A stretch of DNA of 64,000 bases from Gloeocapsa sp. PCC 7428 (GCF_000317555.1 NC_019745.1:1488001-1552000), one strand, 5' to 3'. Shown: positions 39,339-47,888, counted from the first letter of the stretch. Numbers and translations are program-made. The notes: generated by a model from the sequence alone, not told the origin.

Positions 39339-40178
39339 TTAAGAATGCAGAACCACGGTAAATAGCGGTAAACAGGCGAACACAAACCAACTCCAGGATT
39401 GTAAATTGGGTTTGGCAATATCTTGCTGCGGTGATAGCAGCGCATCGATTCTTTGTTCTAGGCGATCGCCAACTTGATACGAAGCCAAAGCCGCGCAAAA
39501 GATATCCGGTTCAAGCGTGCGATCGCTCACAACCATCAGTAAAGATTCCGCAAGCAGAAGCGGATCGACTTGTTGCGCTGCCCAACAATCTGCACGCAGT
39601 TCTCTTAAAATTAACAATTCTTGCCACAACGCATCAGTATTCGGAAGCCAAGCTGTGCAATCGCGAATCCAACTTAGCCAGAAAAACCAGAATGTATCGC
39701 GATAATAATAATGTGCTTGCTCGTGCGTTAATACAGAATGCAAATGCTCGCGGGAAATTTGAAGTAATCCTTGACTGACGACTAATTCCGGTTGCCAAAA
39801 GCCAATTTGTGCTGCAAATAAAGCTTCTGTGTCGAGAACGCGAATATCTTTCGCTTCAAAATGAATTTTAGGACATTCCCGCGCGCGGCAAACTGCTTGC
39901 CAACCTTGCCAACCGAGTTTCAAGCAAAGCAATGCCGCAATTCCTAACCAAGCTGCTGCAAGAATATAGCTAAACCAGCCTGCTTGTAACCCTACCATTT
40001 GTCCTTGCGGTCCCATACACAGGACAGCGATCGCCGTCATGAATAATAACAAGGGGGGAAATAAAAACAAAAATAGCGTACGTTCAAAGCGCTGCTGCCA
40101 ACCTGTTTTTAATATAGGTAAATGCTGTCTTAACGACCAAGCAACTCCGAGCGCAACTAAAATTATGAGTAAGTGCAT
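39339..40178 (-). CDS. petP: M56-family membrane metalloprotease, PetP-like
   Basis: A 279-residue membrane protein of the BlaR1/MecR1 protease type. Two N-terminal helices come first, then LTHEQAHYYYRD (HEXXH zinc site) and LILRELRADCWAA with the third ligand glutamate, then a C-terminal helix. In Synechocystis a BlaR-like protease (PetP) controls the level of the BlaI-like regulator PetR according to copper. The order here, directly downstream of and overlapping the BlaI-like gene and next to petJ, supports the same role. Confidence 0.85.
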   Translation of the reverse strand: MHLLIILVALGVAWSLRQHLPILKTGWQQRFERTLFLFLFPPLLLFMTAIAVLCMGPQGQMVGLQAGWFSYILAAAWLGIAALLCLKLGWQGWQAVCRARECPKIHFEAKDIRVLDTEALFAAQIGFWQPELVVSQGLLQISREHLHSVLTHEQAHYYYRDTFWFFWLSWIRDCTAWLPNTDALWQELLILRELRADCWAAQQVDPLLLAESLLMVVSDRTLEPDIFCAALASYQVGDRLEQRIDALLSPQQDIAKPNLQSWSWFVFACLPLFTVVLHS

Positions 40179-40597
40179 TACTTCTCCTCCCGTGCTTGAC
40201 GTGCAGCTTGAATTCGTTGGGCGATCGCTTGTAATTTTTCTAGACTTGTTTGATCGAGACTATCAGCAAAAGCCGCGACAACCTCAGGATTTCCCACCGC
40301 TAAAAACCGATGCAATTGATCGTGCGCTTTGATAACTTGCGCTTGCTGCTTGGTAACTAAAGGACGCCAATAGAACGCTTTTGCTTTTTTATCACACGCC
40401 AACCATCCTTTTTCGGTCAAGCGTCGCAATACTGTCGTAACAGAAGTATACGCGAGTTCGCGGTTGGGATCGGCAAGAATGCGATCGTGAACATCCTTAA
40501 CTGTGACAGAACCCAGTTCCCAAATAATATCTAAAATTTCTGCTTCTAGGGGACCTAGTGATAGTTGTTTTGGACTGTAGTCAGGTAATGGAGACAT
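40178..40597 (-). CDS. petR: BlaI/MecI/CopY-type regulator, PetR-like
   Basis: A 139-residue winged-helix repressor. LGPLEAEILDIIWELGSVTVKDVHDRI and YTSVTTVLRRLTEKGWL are the DNA-binding part, with a C-terminal dimer helix. In Synechocystis PetR controls the switch between plastocyanin and cytochrome c6. I chose the ATG at 40597; an in-frame TTG at 40618 would overlap a possible operator. It is divergent from petJ and its end overlaps petP by one base. petE is not in the window. Confidence 0.88.
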   Translation of the reverse strand: MSPLPDYSPKQLSLGPLEAEILDIIWELGSVTVKDVHDRILADPNRELAYTSVTTVLRRLTEKGWLACDKKAKAFYWRPLVTKQQAQVIKAHDQLHRFLAVGNPEVVAAFADSLDQTSLEKLQAIAQRIQAARQAREEK

Positions 40598-40608
40598 ATC
40601 AGGTGGCA

Positions 40609-40626
40609 AGCTTGTCAATTTTGAAC
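40609..40626. promoter_or_regulatory. Possible PetR autoregulatory site
   Basis: AGCTTGTCAATTTTGAAC, just before the petR ATG, resembles AGCTTGTCTTTTGAC upstream of the receptor gene at 41476 and the petJ site, with two extra bases in the spacer. It would fit autoregulation. The palindrome is imperfect. Confidence 0.4.
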
Positions 40627-40707
40627 AATATAACTGCTACAAACTCCACAATGGCATAGTTCCAGCATTCTTCCACACTATCAGAATTTGTGTCCGCATC
40701 CACCCTA

Positions 40708-40786
40708 ATACCATTTCACTTTGAAGTTGCTACAAATAGTGAGTAGAGGAGAAATGATTTGTAGTTTTTATTGGGTGAAATGGTAT
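40708..40786. repeat. ATACCATTTCA-ended miniature element, copy 3 (inverted)
   Basis: Same family as 24352 and 29953 in reverse orientation, with perfect 11-bp ends. It lies inside the petR-petJ intergenic region (40598-40944), upstream of the petJ operator, and could separate or alter the two divergent promoters. Confidence 0.8.
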
Positions 40787-40803
40787 AACTCATGTTCAGC
40801 GAA

Positions 40804-40832
40804 AGTCTCCCACAAGTGGGAGATTTAGGGGA
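40804..40832. repeat. Dispersed TCTCCCACAAGTGGGAGA palindrome
   Basis: A variant of the CCCCCACAAGTGGGGG family, followed by TTTAGGGG as in the other copies. It sits directly before the petJ promoter. Confidence 0.7.
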
Positions 40833-40843
40833 AATGTCACTTT

Positions 40844-40854
40844 GACAACGTGTC
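40844..40854. promoter_or_regulatory. Candidate PetR operator upstream of petJ
   Basis: GACAACGTGTC (GACA-N3-TGTC) followed by TTTTGAC, 90 bp before the petJ ATG. The same pattern occurs before the receptor gene at 41476. A further TGTC lies nine bases upstream (40835-40838). Confidence 0.6.
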
Positions 40855-40944
40855 TTTTGACGCTACTCACTTCGTTGTCGATAATATCCAAGCGATCAAT
40901 ATGCGTGCATTGTGCATTGATATTTTGATTGAAGGAGGAGAAGC

Positions 40945-41280
40945 ATGAAAAAAATTTTAACAGCGATCTTACTGAGCTTAGCGATCGCTAGTCTGGCTTT
41001 TGTTCGTCCAGTATTAGCTGCTGATACTGCAAGTGGTGCGAAAATTTTTAGTACGAATTGTGCGGCTTGTCACATGGGTGGGCGTAACGTTGTTGTTGCC
41101 CAAAAAACCTTGAAGCAAGATGCTTTAGAAAAGTACAGCATGAACTCGATCGAAGCAATTATTCATCAAGTGCAAAATGGTAAAAATGCTATGCCAGCTT
41201 TTAAAGGACGTCTCAGCGATCAGCAAATTGAAGATGTGGCAGCATATGTGTTAGAACAGGCAGCTAAAGGCTGGACATAA
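40945..41280 (+). CDS. petJ: Cytochrome c6
   Basis: A soluble thylakoid-lumen haem protein that carries electrons from cytochrome b6f to photosystem I, replacing plastocyanin when copper is scarce. The 111-residue precursor has a signal peptide ending near PVLAA. CAACH (Cys39, Cys42, His43) attaches haem, and Met83 in NAMPAF is the sixth ligand. A GGAGGAG lies before the ATG. It is divergent from petR-petP, consistent with copper control. Confidence 0.96.
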   Translation: MKKILTAILLSLAIASLAFVRPVLAADTASGAKIFSTNCAACHMGGRNVVVAQKTLKQDALEKYSMNSIEAIIHQVQNGKNAMPAFKGRLSDQQIEDVAAYVLEQAAKGWT

Positions 41281-41363
41281 TTGAGAGAGATGCGGAAAAT
41301 TCCTACAGCCTAGAACGCAAAGCTATTTATTCGATACTAGCTAAAAGCTAAGTGCTTTAGTAC

Positions 41364-41374
41364 GACAGCTTGTC
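41364..41374. promoter_or_regulatory. Candidate PetR operator upstream of the second receptor
   Basis: GACAGCTTGTC followed by TTTTGAC, 101 bp before the start at 41476. It matches the petJ site in the half-sites, their spacing and the following TTTTGAC. Confidence 0.6.
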
Positions 41375-41475
41375 TTTTGACTGCAAGAGTTACATCCATT
41401 AATTTAGTTTAGGCGATCGGCGATGTACGCGATCGCTTCGATGTTTTCTTGGTGTGAGTTCTTGAGATAACAATA

Positions 41476-43572
41476 GTGAAACTATCTTTCTCTTTATTTT
41501 GGGTTGTACTACTAAACTTAACTTTTACAAATGCATTGTCCGCTATCGCTGAAGAAGCGCCGCAAAACTCAAATCCTGCTGAAGCTAAAGAAACCTTATT
41601 AAAACGTCTCCGACAGTATCAATCTTCTATTCCTCAACTTAGTGAAGTCAAACAACCATATACAAGCGCAGAATTACTTACTCAGCAATCAACAAATCAA
41701 ATCGATCCTGTCATCGTAGACGATGAAATTTTGATTGAGGTAGAAGGTGAAAGAGATATTTTTCCTGCTACTTCGACTCCCATTTACGAAATTACCGAAG
41801 AAGAAATTCAAAAACAAAGACCTAATAGTTTAGCTGAAGTCTTGCGTAACTTACCAGGATTTGCAATTAATGATGTTGGCTTTGGCGCAGATATTCACAC
41901 CGGAACATTCTACCGAGGAAGTTCAATTAATCAGTCTGTATTTCTCCTCAATGGCAGACCTATTAATACAAATATCAGTACTTATCACGGTGGTTTTGAC
42001 TTAAATAGTATTCCTGTCGATGCAATCGAACGAGTTGAACTTTCGAGTGGTACGAGTTCAACTTTATACGGTTCAGAAGCGTTTGGCGGTGTTGTCAATA
42101 TTATCACAAAACAAGGACCAGAAATACCGCAATTCAATGGTTTAGCAGAATTTGGTTCCTACGATCGCTCGAACTATCGTGCCAGCTATGGTGGCACTTT
42201 TGGTTCATTGAGGCTTAATTTTGGTTATGAAGAATTCTCGGCTGAAAATCGCTATCCGGTTCCGGAAGGTGCAGCTAACCGCGATGCTGAAGGATTATTG
42301 TTCAATGGAGATACGGCGACAAGTAATTATTATGGAAGCGCCATTTTAGACTTAGATGCAAACAATACACTGAGTTTGGATGCGTATAAAATTAGTAGTC
42401 GTCGGGGTTTGCTTTACTTCGGCTTTCCCTTACAACGCGATCGCTTAGACCACGATGTTTTAAATATTGGGTTATCTTTGCGCAGCTTACTCGGTGGTAG
42501 CGAAGATTCTATTTTAAGAACGACACTTTCTTACAATCAAGACTATTTTAGTACTTACGGTCCTACGCAAAATATTTTTTATCGTCAAGGTATACTTGAT
42601 TCGCAATCAATTGCTGCTAGAGTAGAACATGAATGGCAATTTAATCCAACAAATAACTTGCGGTGGGGATTAGATTTACGCAATCGATACTTAAATGGCG
42701 ATGTGTTCAGCACGGCTCCTAATAGAATAGACCTTAACGAAACCGAATACCGCGAAAGATTTGAAGGGGCGTTATTTGCGTTGAACACCTGGAGTATCAA
42801 TCAGACTTTGCAAGCTGAACTAGGGTTCAGGCAAAATTTTACGAGTGAATATGGTAGTTATTTCAATCCTAGTGTGGGCTTACGCTGGGCTGCTAGTCCT
42901 AATGTCGCGCTACGCGGTAGCTGGGTGTCAGTACAGCGCAACCCTGGGTTAGATCAGTTATATGTTTATGATACTGTTCACAATTGGCTACCAAATCCAG
43001 ACTTAGAACCCGAAACCGGTTCGTCGTGGACAGCAGGCGTTGATGTGCGATTTGCTGCAAATTTAACAGGGCAATTTACGTATTTTGGTAGTAGTTTGAG
43101 CGATCGCCTCGGAATTCAGTTTGGGCGCTGGGCAAATATTGGCTTAGTCAATACTAATGGTTTAGAAGCGGCGCTAAGATGGCAAATTGCTCCCCAATGG
43201 TCAACATTTCTGAACTATACTTACACTGATGCCAAAATTGCGAGCGGTATCGAACAAGGATTACAGCTAGGTTTTGTTCCTTACTCAGTCGCACAATTAG
43301 GAATCGGTTATCAATCACAAGGATGGCAAGTTAATTTATTTGCAAGTTACTTCAGTGGATCGCGGCGGGCGTTTTTCAACAATCCAGGCGAAAGTAATAC
43401 TGATTTCTCTCCGTCGTGGTTAAATTTAGACTTAGGCGTGCGAGTGCCATTGTTTAGCAATCTTGCGCTAACATTGTTTGTAGAAAACTTGGCAGATGTT
43501 GCCTACGAAAAATCCAACCGCATCTATCAACCTGGAAGGACGTATCGTATCGGTATCACCTCTGATTTTTAA
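41476..43572 (+). CDS. TonB-dependent outer membrane receptor, possibly copper-controlled
   Basis: A 698-residue receptor starting at a GTG. The signal peptide ends near ALSAIAEE. The plug includes NSLAEVLRNLPGFAINDVG, SVFLLNGRPIN and LSSGTSSTLYGSEAFGGVVNII; the barrel ends GRTYRIGITSDF. It differs from the haem-type receptor at 35820 and lacks FRAP. It lies directly downstream of petJ, with a shared upstream motif, rather than beside iron genes. A role in copper or chelated-metal uptake is inferred. Nothing in the sequence identifies the ligand. Confidence 0.85.
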   Translation: MKLSFSLFWVVLLNLTFTNALSAIAEEAPQNSNPAEAKETLLKRLRQYQSSIPQLSEVKQPYTSAELLTQQSTNQIDPVIVDDEILIEVEGERDIFPATSTPIYEITEEEIQKQRPNSLAEVLRNLPGFAINDVGFGADIHTGTFYRGSSINQSVFLLNGRPINTNISTYHGGFDLNSIPVDAIERVELSSGTSSTLYGSEAFGGVVNIITKQGPEIPQFNGLAEFGSYDRSNYRASYGGTFGSLRLNFGYEEFSAENRYPVPEGAANRDAEGLLFNGDTATSNYYGSAILDLDANNTLSLDAYKISSRRGLLYFGFPLQRDRLDHDVLNIGLSLRSLLGGSEDSILRTTLSYNQDYFSTYGPTQNIFYRQGILDSQSIAARVEHEWQFNPTNNLRWGLDLRNRYLNGDVFSTAPNRIDLNETEYRERFEGALFALNTWSINQTLQAELGFRQNFTSEYGSYFNPSVGLRWAASPNVALRGSWVSVQRNPGLDQLYVYDTVHNWLPNPDLEPETGSSWTAGVDVRFAANLTGQFTYFGSSLSDRLGIQFGRWANIGLVNTNGLEAALRWQIAPQWSTFLNYTYTDAKIASGIEQGLQLGFVPYSVAQLGIGYQSQGWQVNLFASYFSGSRRAFFNNPGESNTDFSPSWLNLDLGVRVPLFSNLALTLFVENLADVAYEKSNRIYQPGRTYRIGITSDF

Positions 43573-43616
43573 CAAGTCGCTCATTACCGCTTTACCATCC
43601 TTTGTCTATAACACTT

Positions 43617-43919
43617 ATGCGAGCCAGAATTGAAAATATGGTTCTTTTCCTTCACCATGAGGATGTGCCAAGTTTCAAAAAAGGTGGCTCCGTAGTACGG
43701 AATAGCTATTTTTGGGCATTACGTTCAATTGCGGGTCAAGCATCGCGATATCGTGATTGGGAATATGAATCCGAAGTTTGGTTCGCACTCTGTCGTATGC
43801 TATTATCTTTCTCAGAATCGGGTTATCTTGGCTTGAAAGAAACAACCTTAGAGTTTCCCTTATCACAAGGTGAAATTCCGCAAGTTCTGCGACCGATTGC
43901 GACTTGGGAAGCAGATTAA
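43617..43919 (+). CDS. Small hypothetical protein
   Basis: A 100-residue protein (MRARIENMVLFLHHEDVPSF to LRPIATWEAD) with aromatic-rich helices (YRDWEYESEVWFALCRMLL). No family is recognised. I chose the ATG at 43617; a TTG at 43602 is also in frame. It follows the receptor by 44 bp and may be cotranscribed. A CTACACT/AGTGTAG hairpin follows at 43933-43955. Confidence 0.55.
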   Translation: MRARIENMVLFLHHEDVPSFKKGGSVVRNSYFWALRSIAGQASRYRDWEYESEVWFALCRMLLSFSESGYLGLKETTLEFPLSQGEIPQVLRPIATWEAD

Positions 43920-43979
43920 AATTATATTGAGACTACACTAATCTTGGCAGTGTAGAATGAACCTAAAAGTTATGAAAGC

Positions 43980-44137
43980 TTAACTTAGCTGCCTCGCCTA
44001 CTGTGTCGAAAGGTAGAGGATGCTATTAGACTTTTGTGCAAGCGTTTAATTAAAGATACAAGCCCTTCAACTCAGTTGTGAATCAATAAGATTTGTGTTG
44101 AGGTATGAAGGGCAGACAAGCGAGGCTTCTCAGTTAA
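43980..44137 (+). ncRNA. Candidate structured RNA with nested long-range stems
   Basis: TTAACT (43980-43985) and GCCTCGC (43991-43997) pair with GCGAGGC (44120-44126) and AGTTAA (44132-44137). Inside, CCTAC/GTAG forms a small hairpin and GCCCTTCA (44062-44069) pairs with TGAAGGGC (44106-44113). This gives a closed outer stem, an open middle and an inner stem-loop over 158 nt. A 6S-type RNA has this topology, but I cannot confirm the family. It lies in the otherwise empty region 43920-44396. The strand is uncertain. Confidence 0.4.
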
Positions 44138-44154
44138 AAACTTGTGTATTAGTA

Positions 44155-44257
44155 TATAGCAGTCGAAGCATAGGTTAGAACATCGAACACGCTAAGTTGA
44201 TAGTTGACAGTTGACATCTTCTCACACTCTCTTCACTGTCAACTGATCTCTGCTATA
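44155..44257. repeat. TATAGCA-ended dispersed element, copy 2 (inverted)
   Basis: Bounded by TATAGCAG and TGCTATA. Its ACATCGAACACGCTAA, GTTGACAGTTGAC and TTCACTGTCAACTG blocks are the reverse complement of those in 19491-19631. Confidence 0.7.
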
Positions 44258-44396
44258 CAACTCAGTGTTTCTACTTAAGATCTTTACTCTGCATGGATTT
44301 TAATAAAGTTTTTAAGAATCCAAGCGATCGCACATAGACAGATATAGTAAATACACGTATATTTTTATACATTATCTTATTGCTAATATTACTGTT

Positions 44397-45371
44397 ATGC
44401 CTATATTAGAAATTCAACGCGCCGAAAAGATTCATGACTATATTCAGAAACTAGAAAAACTAACAAATATACCACTCAGAAGTTCTCCGATTCTTCTTAG
44501 TTCACCTCGTCAACAAGTTTCTTTAGAACTTCCTTCTGAAGGAATCAAACAATCGTATGAATATGTTGAACAATTATACGAAGATGTTGGCGAACACGAA
44601 ATAGTTTTTAAAGCAATTAAAACAGGGTGGGAGTATCTTAATTCAGGATACAAAATTGTCCCTACAAGTAAAGAAGAATACTTTAAACAAATAAATGAAG
44701 CCTATGTTTTTCAAGCTGCTAGAGAACGAGGCTACACAGTAAGTGAAGATTATTTTAAAGAACATAAATTTTGTTATGGACAGTATGAAACTTACTATGC
44801 TGTGCATGAAATAATGCAGCGTAATGCCTTTGATTTTTTATTGAGTAAATCCTATTCACCAAATTTTATTCATACTTATGCCAACTGGCATAAATGTATT
44901 AAATTAATTTCTTCACAATTTATTATCCCAGCAACAACCATAGACAAAAAGATTCCTCATATACTCGATCAATTGTGGATTATTTCACACAATATTAATC
45001 AACTTCGATTGTTAGGAATAGAAATTGTTGGTGAAGGTAAATTCTTAAGTAGAACCCAGCCAAGAACAACAGTAACTAATGACTTTTTAAATCAACTAGG
45101 ATATGAGATCTATCAAGTTGCTAGTTGGTGGTGTCGTGTAGATCCTTATCGAGTCATTTGTGAATTTCTCAAAGCATCAGGTATCTTTCCAGACGCTACT
45201 AAATATCTCATCGGTTCCGAACTTAATACTATCGATGAGTACGTATGTGGAATTTGTCATGCCCCTATGGTACGGTGGGGTTGGGATTGGATTCAACGCT
45301 ATCAAATCGGTAATTCTACTGTATTAGCGCATAAAGATTGTGTCATGCGCAAGCAACACAGTAGCAGATAA
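44397..45371 (+). CDS. Hypothetical protein with C-terminal Cys/His motif
   Basis: A 324-residue protein of unknown function. The C-terminus has CGICHAPM and, about 25 residues later, HKDC, a C-x2-C...H-x3-C arrangement that could bind zinc. The middle is rich in aromatic residues (YGQYETYYAVHEIMQ, YQVASWWCRVDPYRV). It is AT-rich and uses A/T-ending codons more than its neighbours, and it lies beside a dispersed element, which hints at horizontal acquisition. No membrane segment was seen. Confidence 0.6.
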   Translation: MPILEIQRAEKIHDYIQKLEKLTNIPLRSSPILLSSPRQQVSLELPSEGIKQSYEYVEQLYEDVGEHEIVFKAIKTGWEYLNSGYKIVPTSKEEYFKQINEAYVFQAARERGYTVSEDYFKEHKFCYGQYETYYAVHEIMQRNAFDFLLSKSYSPNFIHTYANWHKCIKLISSQFIIPATTIDKKIPHILDQLWIISHNINQLRLLGIEIVGEGKFLSRTQPRTTVTNDFLNQLGYEIYQVASWWCRVDPYRVICEFLKASGIFPDATKYLIGSELNTIDEYVCGICHAPMVRWGWDWIQRYQIGNSTVLAHKDCVMRKQHSSR

Positions 45372-45445
45372 TGTTAATATTAATTTTAATTCATACTGAG
45401 GATAAGAGTAACTAGCGTGTAGCATCCACTGGGTGGGAGGAAAAA

Positions 45446-45718
45446 TTGCGATCGCCTCAAGAACATTTTAGCGACCTAGAGGCAATTCTTAAACGCCACG
45501 CCGAAGCCTTAGAAGCAGAAATCCGCGCCTTACAACAGTCTGACGAAACTGCTCAATGGTCAAGTGCTTGGAAACAAGTTTATAACTGGAACTTTGCTAA
45601 AGCTTTTGCACGGCAAAAAGTGTTTCGTAACTGGGCTGCGGATGCTGCTGCATGGAAACTTTTACCTCAAAGAAACTATCCTAATCAGGGTAATCGTCAA
45701 GCAGATTTTGGCGATTAG
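45446..45718 (+). CDS. Small conserved-type hypothetical protein
   Basis: A 90-residue protein. Helical, charged N-terminal half (LEAILKRHAEALEAEIRALQQ), then WKQVYNWNFAKAFARQKVFRNW and a polar tail. It starts at a TTG with GGGAGGAAAAA upstream. The function is unknown. It is convergent with the phosphate transporter and overlaps its stop by four bases. Confidence 0.55.
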   Translation: MRSPQEHFSDLEAILKRHAEALEAEIRALQQSDETAQWSSAWKQVYNWNFAKAFARQKVFRNWAADAAAWKLLPQRNYPNQGNRQADFGD

Positions 45719-46971
45719 AAGTTACGGGCGATTGCAAATACAATTGCACCTAACAATGCACCAGCAGGAACTGTAATTAACCACGCCATAATGATTCCTC
45801 GTACAGTTTTAAATTGAATTGATTTATTACCTTGAACTAACCCAATTCCAACAACGCCACCAACAAGCGCATGGGAAGTAGAAACCGGAATGCCAACGCG
45901 CGAAGCGAGTAAAATTGTTGTCGCCGTTGCAAGTTCCGCACAAAAACCGGCACTCGGTTGCAGCGGGATAATACCCTCCCCAATCGTTGCAATCACTTTT
46001 TTACCCCAAATTGCTAAACCTGTAACAATCCCTGCACCACCTAAAACTAAAATCCACAGAGGAATCGTAATGCCATTCAGAGGAACAGTACCTGTCAAGC
46101 TAATGTAGTTAATTGCTGCTAAAGGTGCGATCGCATTCCCGACATCGTTAGAACCATGTGCAAACGCAACAAAACACGCACTCAGTAGCTGAAATTTTGC
46201 CAGTTGTTTTTCAACAATATTTTGTGTAGGCGAAAGAGATTTCCGCACAATATTTTGATCCAATTGCCGCCAACTCACCATTGCTAGCGAAACTGCGGCG
46301 ATCGCGCCAATTCCAATCGGTAAATCGTGTTTGGGAATGTTCCAATGCAGTTGTTCGTAAAAAAATGTATTGATGGGTTGACTCAGTTTAGGTAGCACAA
46401 TAATGCCAAACACACTCAGAAGCGCAACACTCAGCCAAGGAATCCACTCATTTAACTGCTGTATCGAGTCTTGGCGATCGAGAATCGAGTGCTTGATAAT
46501 GCGATAAAACAACGCAGCGATCGCACCACTCACAAGCGGAGTGACAACCCAAGCTAAAGAAATAGTCCTAATTAACGACCAATCAATTGCTTGAACGCCA
46601 GCAGCAACCCAACTAAAACCAGCGATCGCCCCGACAACTGCATGAGAAGAAGAAACAGGAAAGCCTCTTGATGTCGCGATTTGCAACCATAAACCAGCCG
46701 CTAGTAATACAGAAAACATTCCTATTAACAAAACTTGCGGTTCTGCGGCAAATAATTCCGGATTGACGATTTCTGTTGCTAAAGTTTCTGATACTTCATG
46801 ACCGAACAAGACAGCACCAGTAAATTCTAAAACTCCAGCGATAATTAAAGCTTGGCGGAGGGTGACAGCTTTCGATCCTACAGAAGTTCCCATCGCATTA
46901 GCGACATCGTTTGCCCCCAAATTCCAAGCAACATAAAATGCGAGTAAAGCGGTTAATCCTAACTGCAACAT
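45715..46971 (-). CDS. PiT-family inorganic phosphate transporter
   Basis: A 418-residue inner-membrane protein that takes up phosphate (as a metal-phosphate complex) using a cation gradient. The two inverted PiT signatures are present: LGANDVANAMGTSVGSKA near the N-terminus and AFAHGSNDVGNAIAPLAA in the second half, each followed by hydrophobic helices and the SHAVVGAIAGF / SHALVGGVVGI segments. The length is normal and there is no auxiliary PhoU-like gene nearby. Confidence 0.93.
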   Translation of the reverse strand: MLQLGLTALLAFYVAWNLGANDVANAMGTSVGSKAVTLRQALIIAGVLEFTGAVLFGHEVSETLATEIVNPELFAAEPQVLLIGMFSVLLAAGLWLQIATSRGFPVSSSHAVVGAIAGFSWVAAGVQAIDWSLIRTISLAWVVTPLVSGAIAALFYRIIKHSILDRQDSIQQLNEWIPWLSVALLSVFGIIVLPKLSQPINTFFYEQLHWNIPKHDLPIGIGAIAAVSLAMVSWRQLDQNIVRKSLSPTQNIVEKQLAKFQLLSACFVAFAHGSNDVGNAIAPLAAINYISLTGTVPLNGITIPLWILVLGGAGIVTGLAIWGKKVIATIGEGIIPLQPSAGFCAELATATTILLASRVGIPVSTSHALVGGVVGIGLVQGNKSIQFKTVRGIIMAWLITVPAGALLGAIVFAIARNF

Positions 46972-47003
46972 TAATTACAACTCAGTTTTACTATCTCGGT
47001 TAT

Positions 47004-47888
47004 TCATCTTTGCTTTCGCCAACGCGGATTGATAAACTCACTTAAACCTTCACCCAGTAACGATAGCCCAACAACGAGTAAAGTTAACGCCATTCCTGGG
47101 AAAAATGCTGTCCACCAAATGCCTGTTGGTAGTGCTTGCAGCGCTTGACGAAGATCGTGTCCCCATTCAGGAACGCGTGGCGGTAAACCTTGTCCGAGAA
47201 ATCCCAAACTTCCCAGCGTTAAGATCGCATCAGCAGCATTCAGCGTAAATAATACAGGTACACTCTGAATCACATTTAAAAATAAGTATCGCGAAATCAC
47301 CCGCCAAGGAGATGCTCCCATAGCTTGGGCAGCTTCGATAAATAATTCAGTTTTAACACTGACTGTATGATTGCGCACGACACGATAATACTGCGGTATG
47401 TAGGAAATGCTGATTGCGATCGCTGCATTTAATATACCTCTTCCTACAACAAACGCGAGTGTAATCGATAGTAGCAACCCAGGTAAAGTATAAATTGTAT
47501 CCATCAAAAACAGCAATACGCGATCCAAGCTACCACCGAGATACCCGCTGACAAGTCCTAATGGCACGCCGATCGCTAAACTCAATACTGTAGCCAGAAC
47601 AACAACTTGCAACGCCACTTGCGTACCATATAGCGTGCGCGAAAAGACATCGTAACCTTCGCGATTCGTGCCAAACCAGTACTGTGCTGAAGGTGGTACG
47701 TGACTAGGATTATTGAGTGATTCGAGTGGATTTTGAATCCATCCCCAAGCTTGAAATACAGGAGCTAAGATAGCAATCAGCACAAAAATCAGAGTAATAA
47801 TGAACCCGATGCGCATCAGTTGCATCGAGACGCTGGAACTACCAGACACTCTAAAAAGTAGCGGAAGTTGGCGTTTAGTTAAGGTCAT
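47004..47888 (-). CDS. DppC/OppC-type ABC transporter permease
   Basis: A 294-residue inner-membrane permease for peptide- or nickel-type substrates. The N-terminal helix GFIITLIFVLIAILAPVF and a core of five helices are present. EAAQAMGASPWRVISRYLFL is the EAA loop that contacts the ATPase. ALQALPTGIWWTAFFPGMAL is typical of DppC. No partner permease, ATPase or binding protein lies nearby; as is common in cyanobacteria, they are probably encoded elsewhere. Confidence 0.9.
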   Translation of the reverse strand: MTLTKRQLPLLFRVSGSSSVSMQLMRIGFIITLIFVLIAILAPVFQAWGWIQNPLESLNNPSHVPPSAQYWFGTNREGYDVFSRTLYGTQVALQVVVLATVLSLAIGVPLGLVSGYLGGSLDRVLLFLMDTIYTLPGLLLSITLAFVVGRGILNAAIAISISYIPQYYRVVRNHTVSVKTELFIEAAQAMGASPWRVISRYLFLNVIQSVPVLFTLNAADAILTLGSLGFLGQGLPPRVPEWGHDLRQALQALPTGIWWTAFFPGMALTLLVVGLSLLGEGLSEFINPRWRKQR

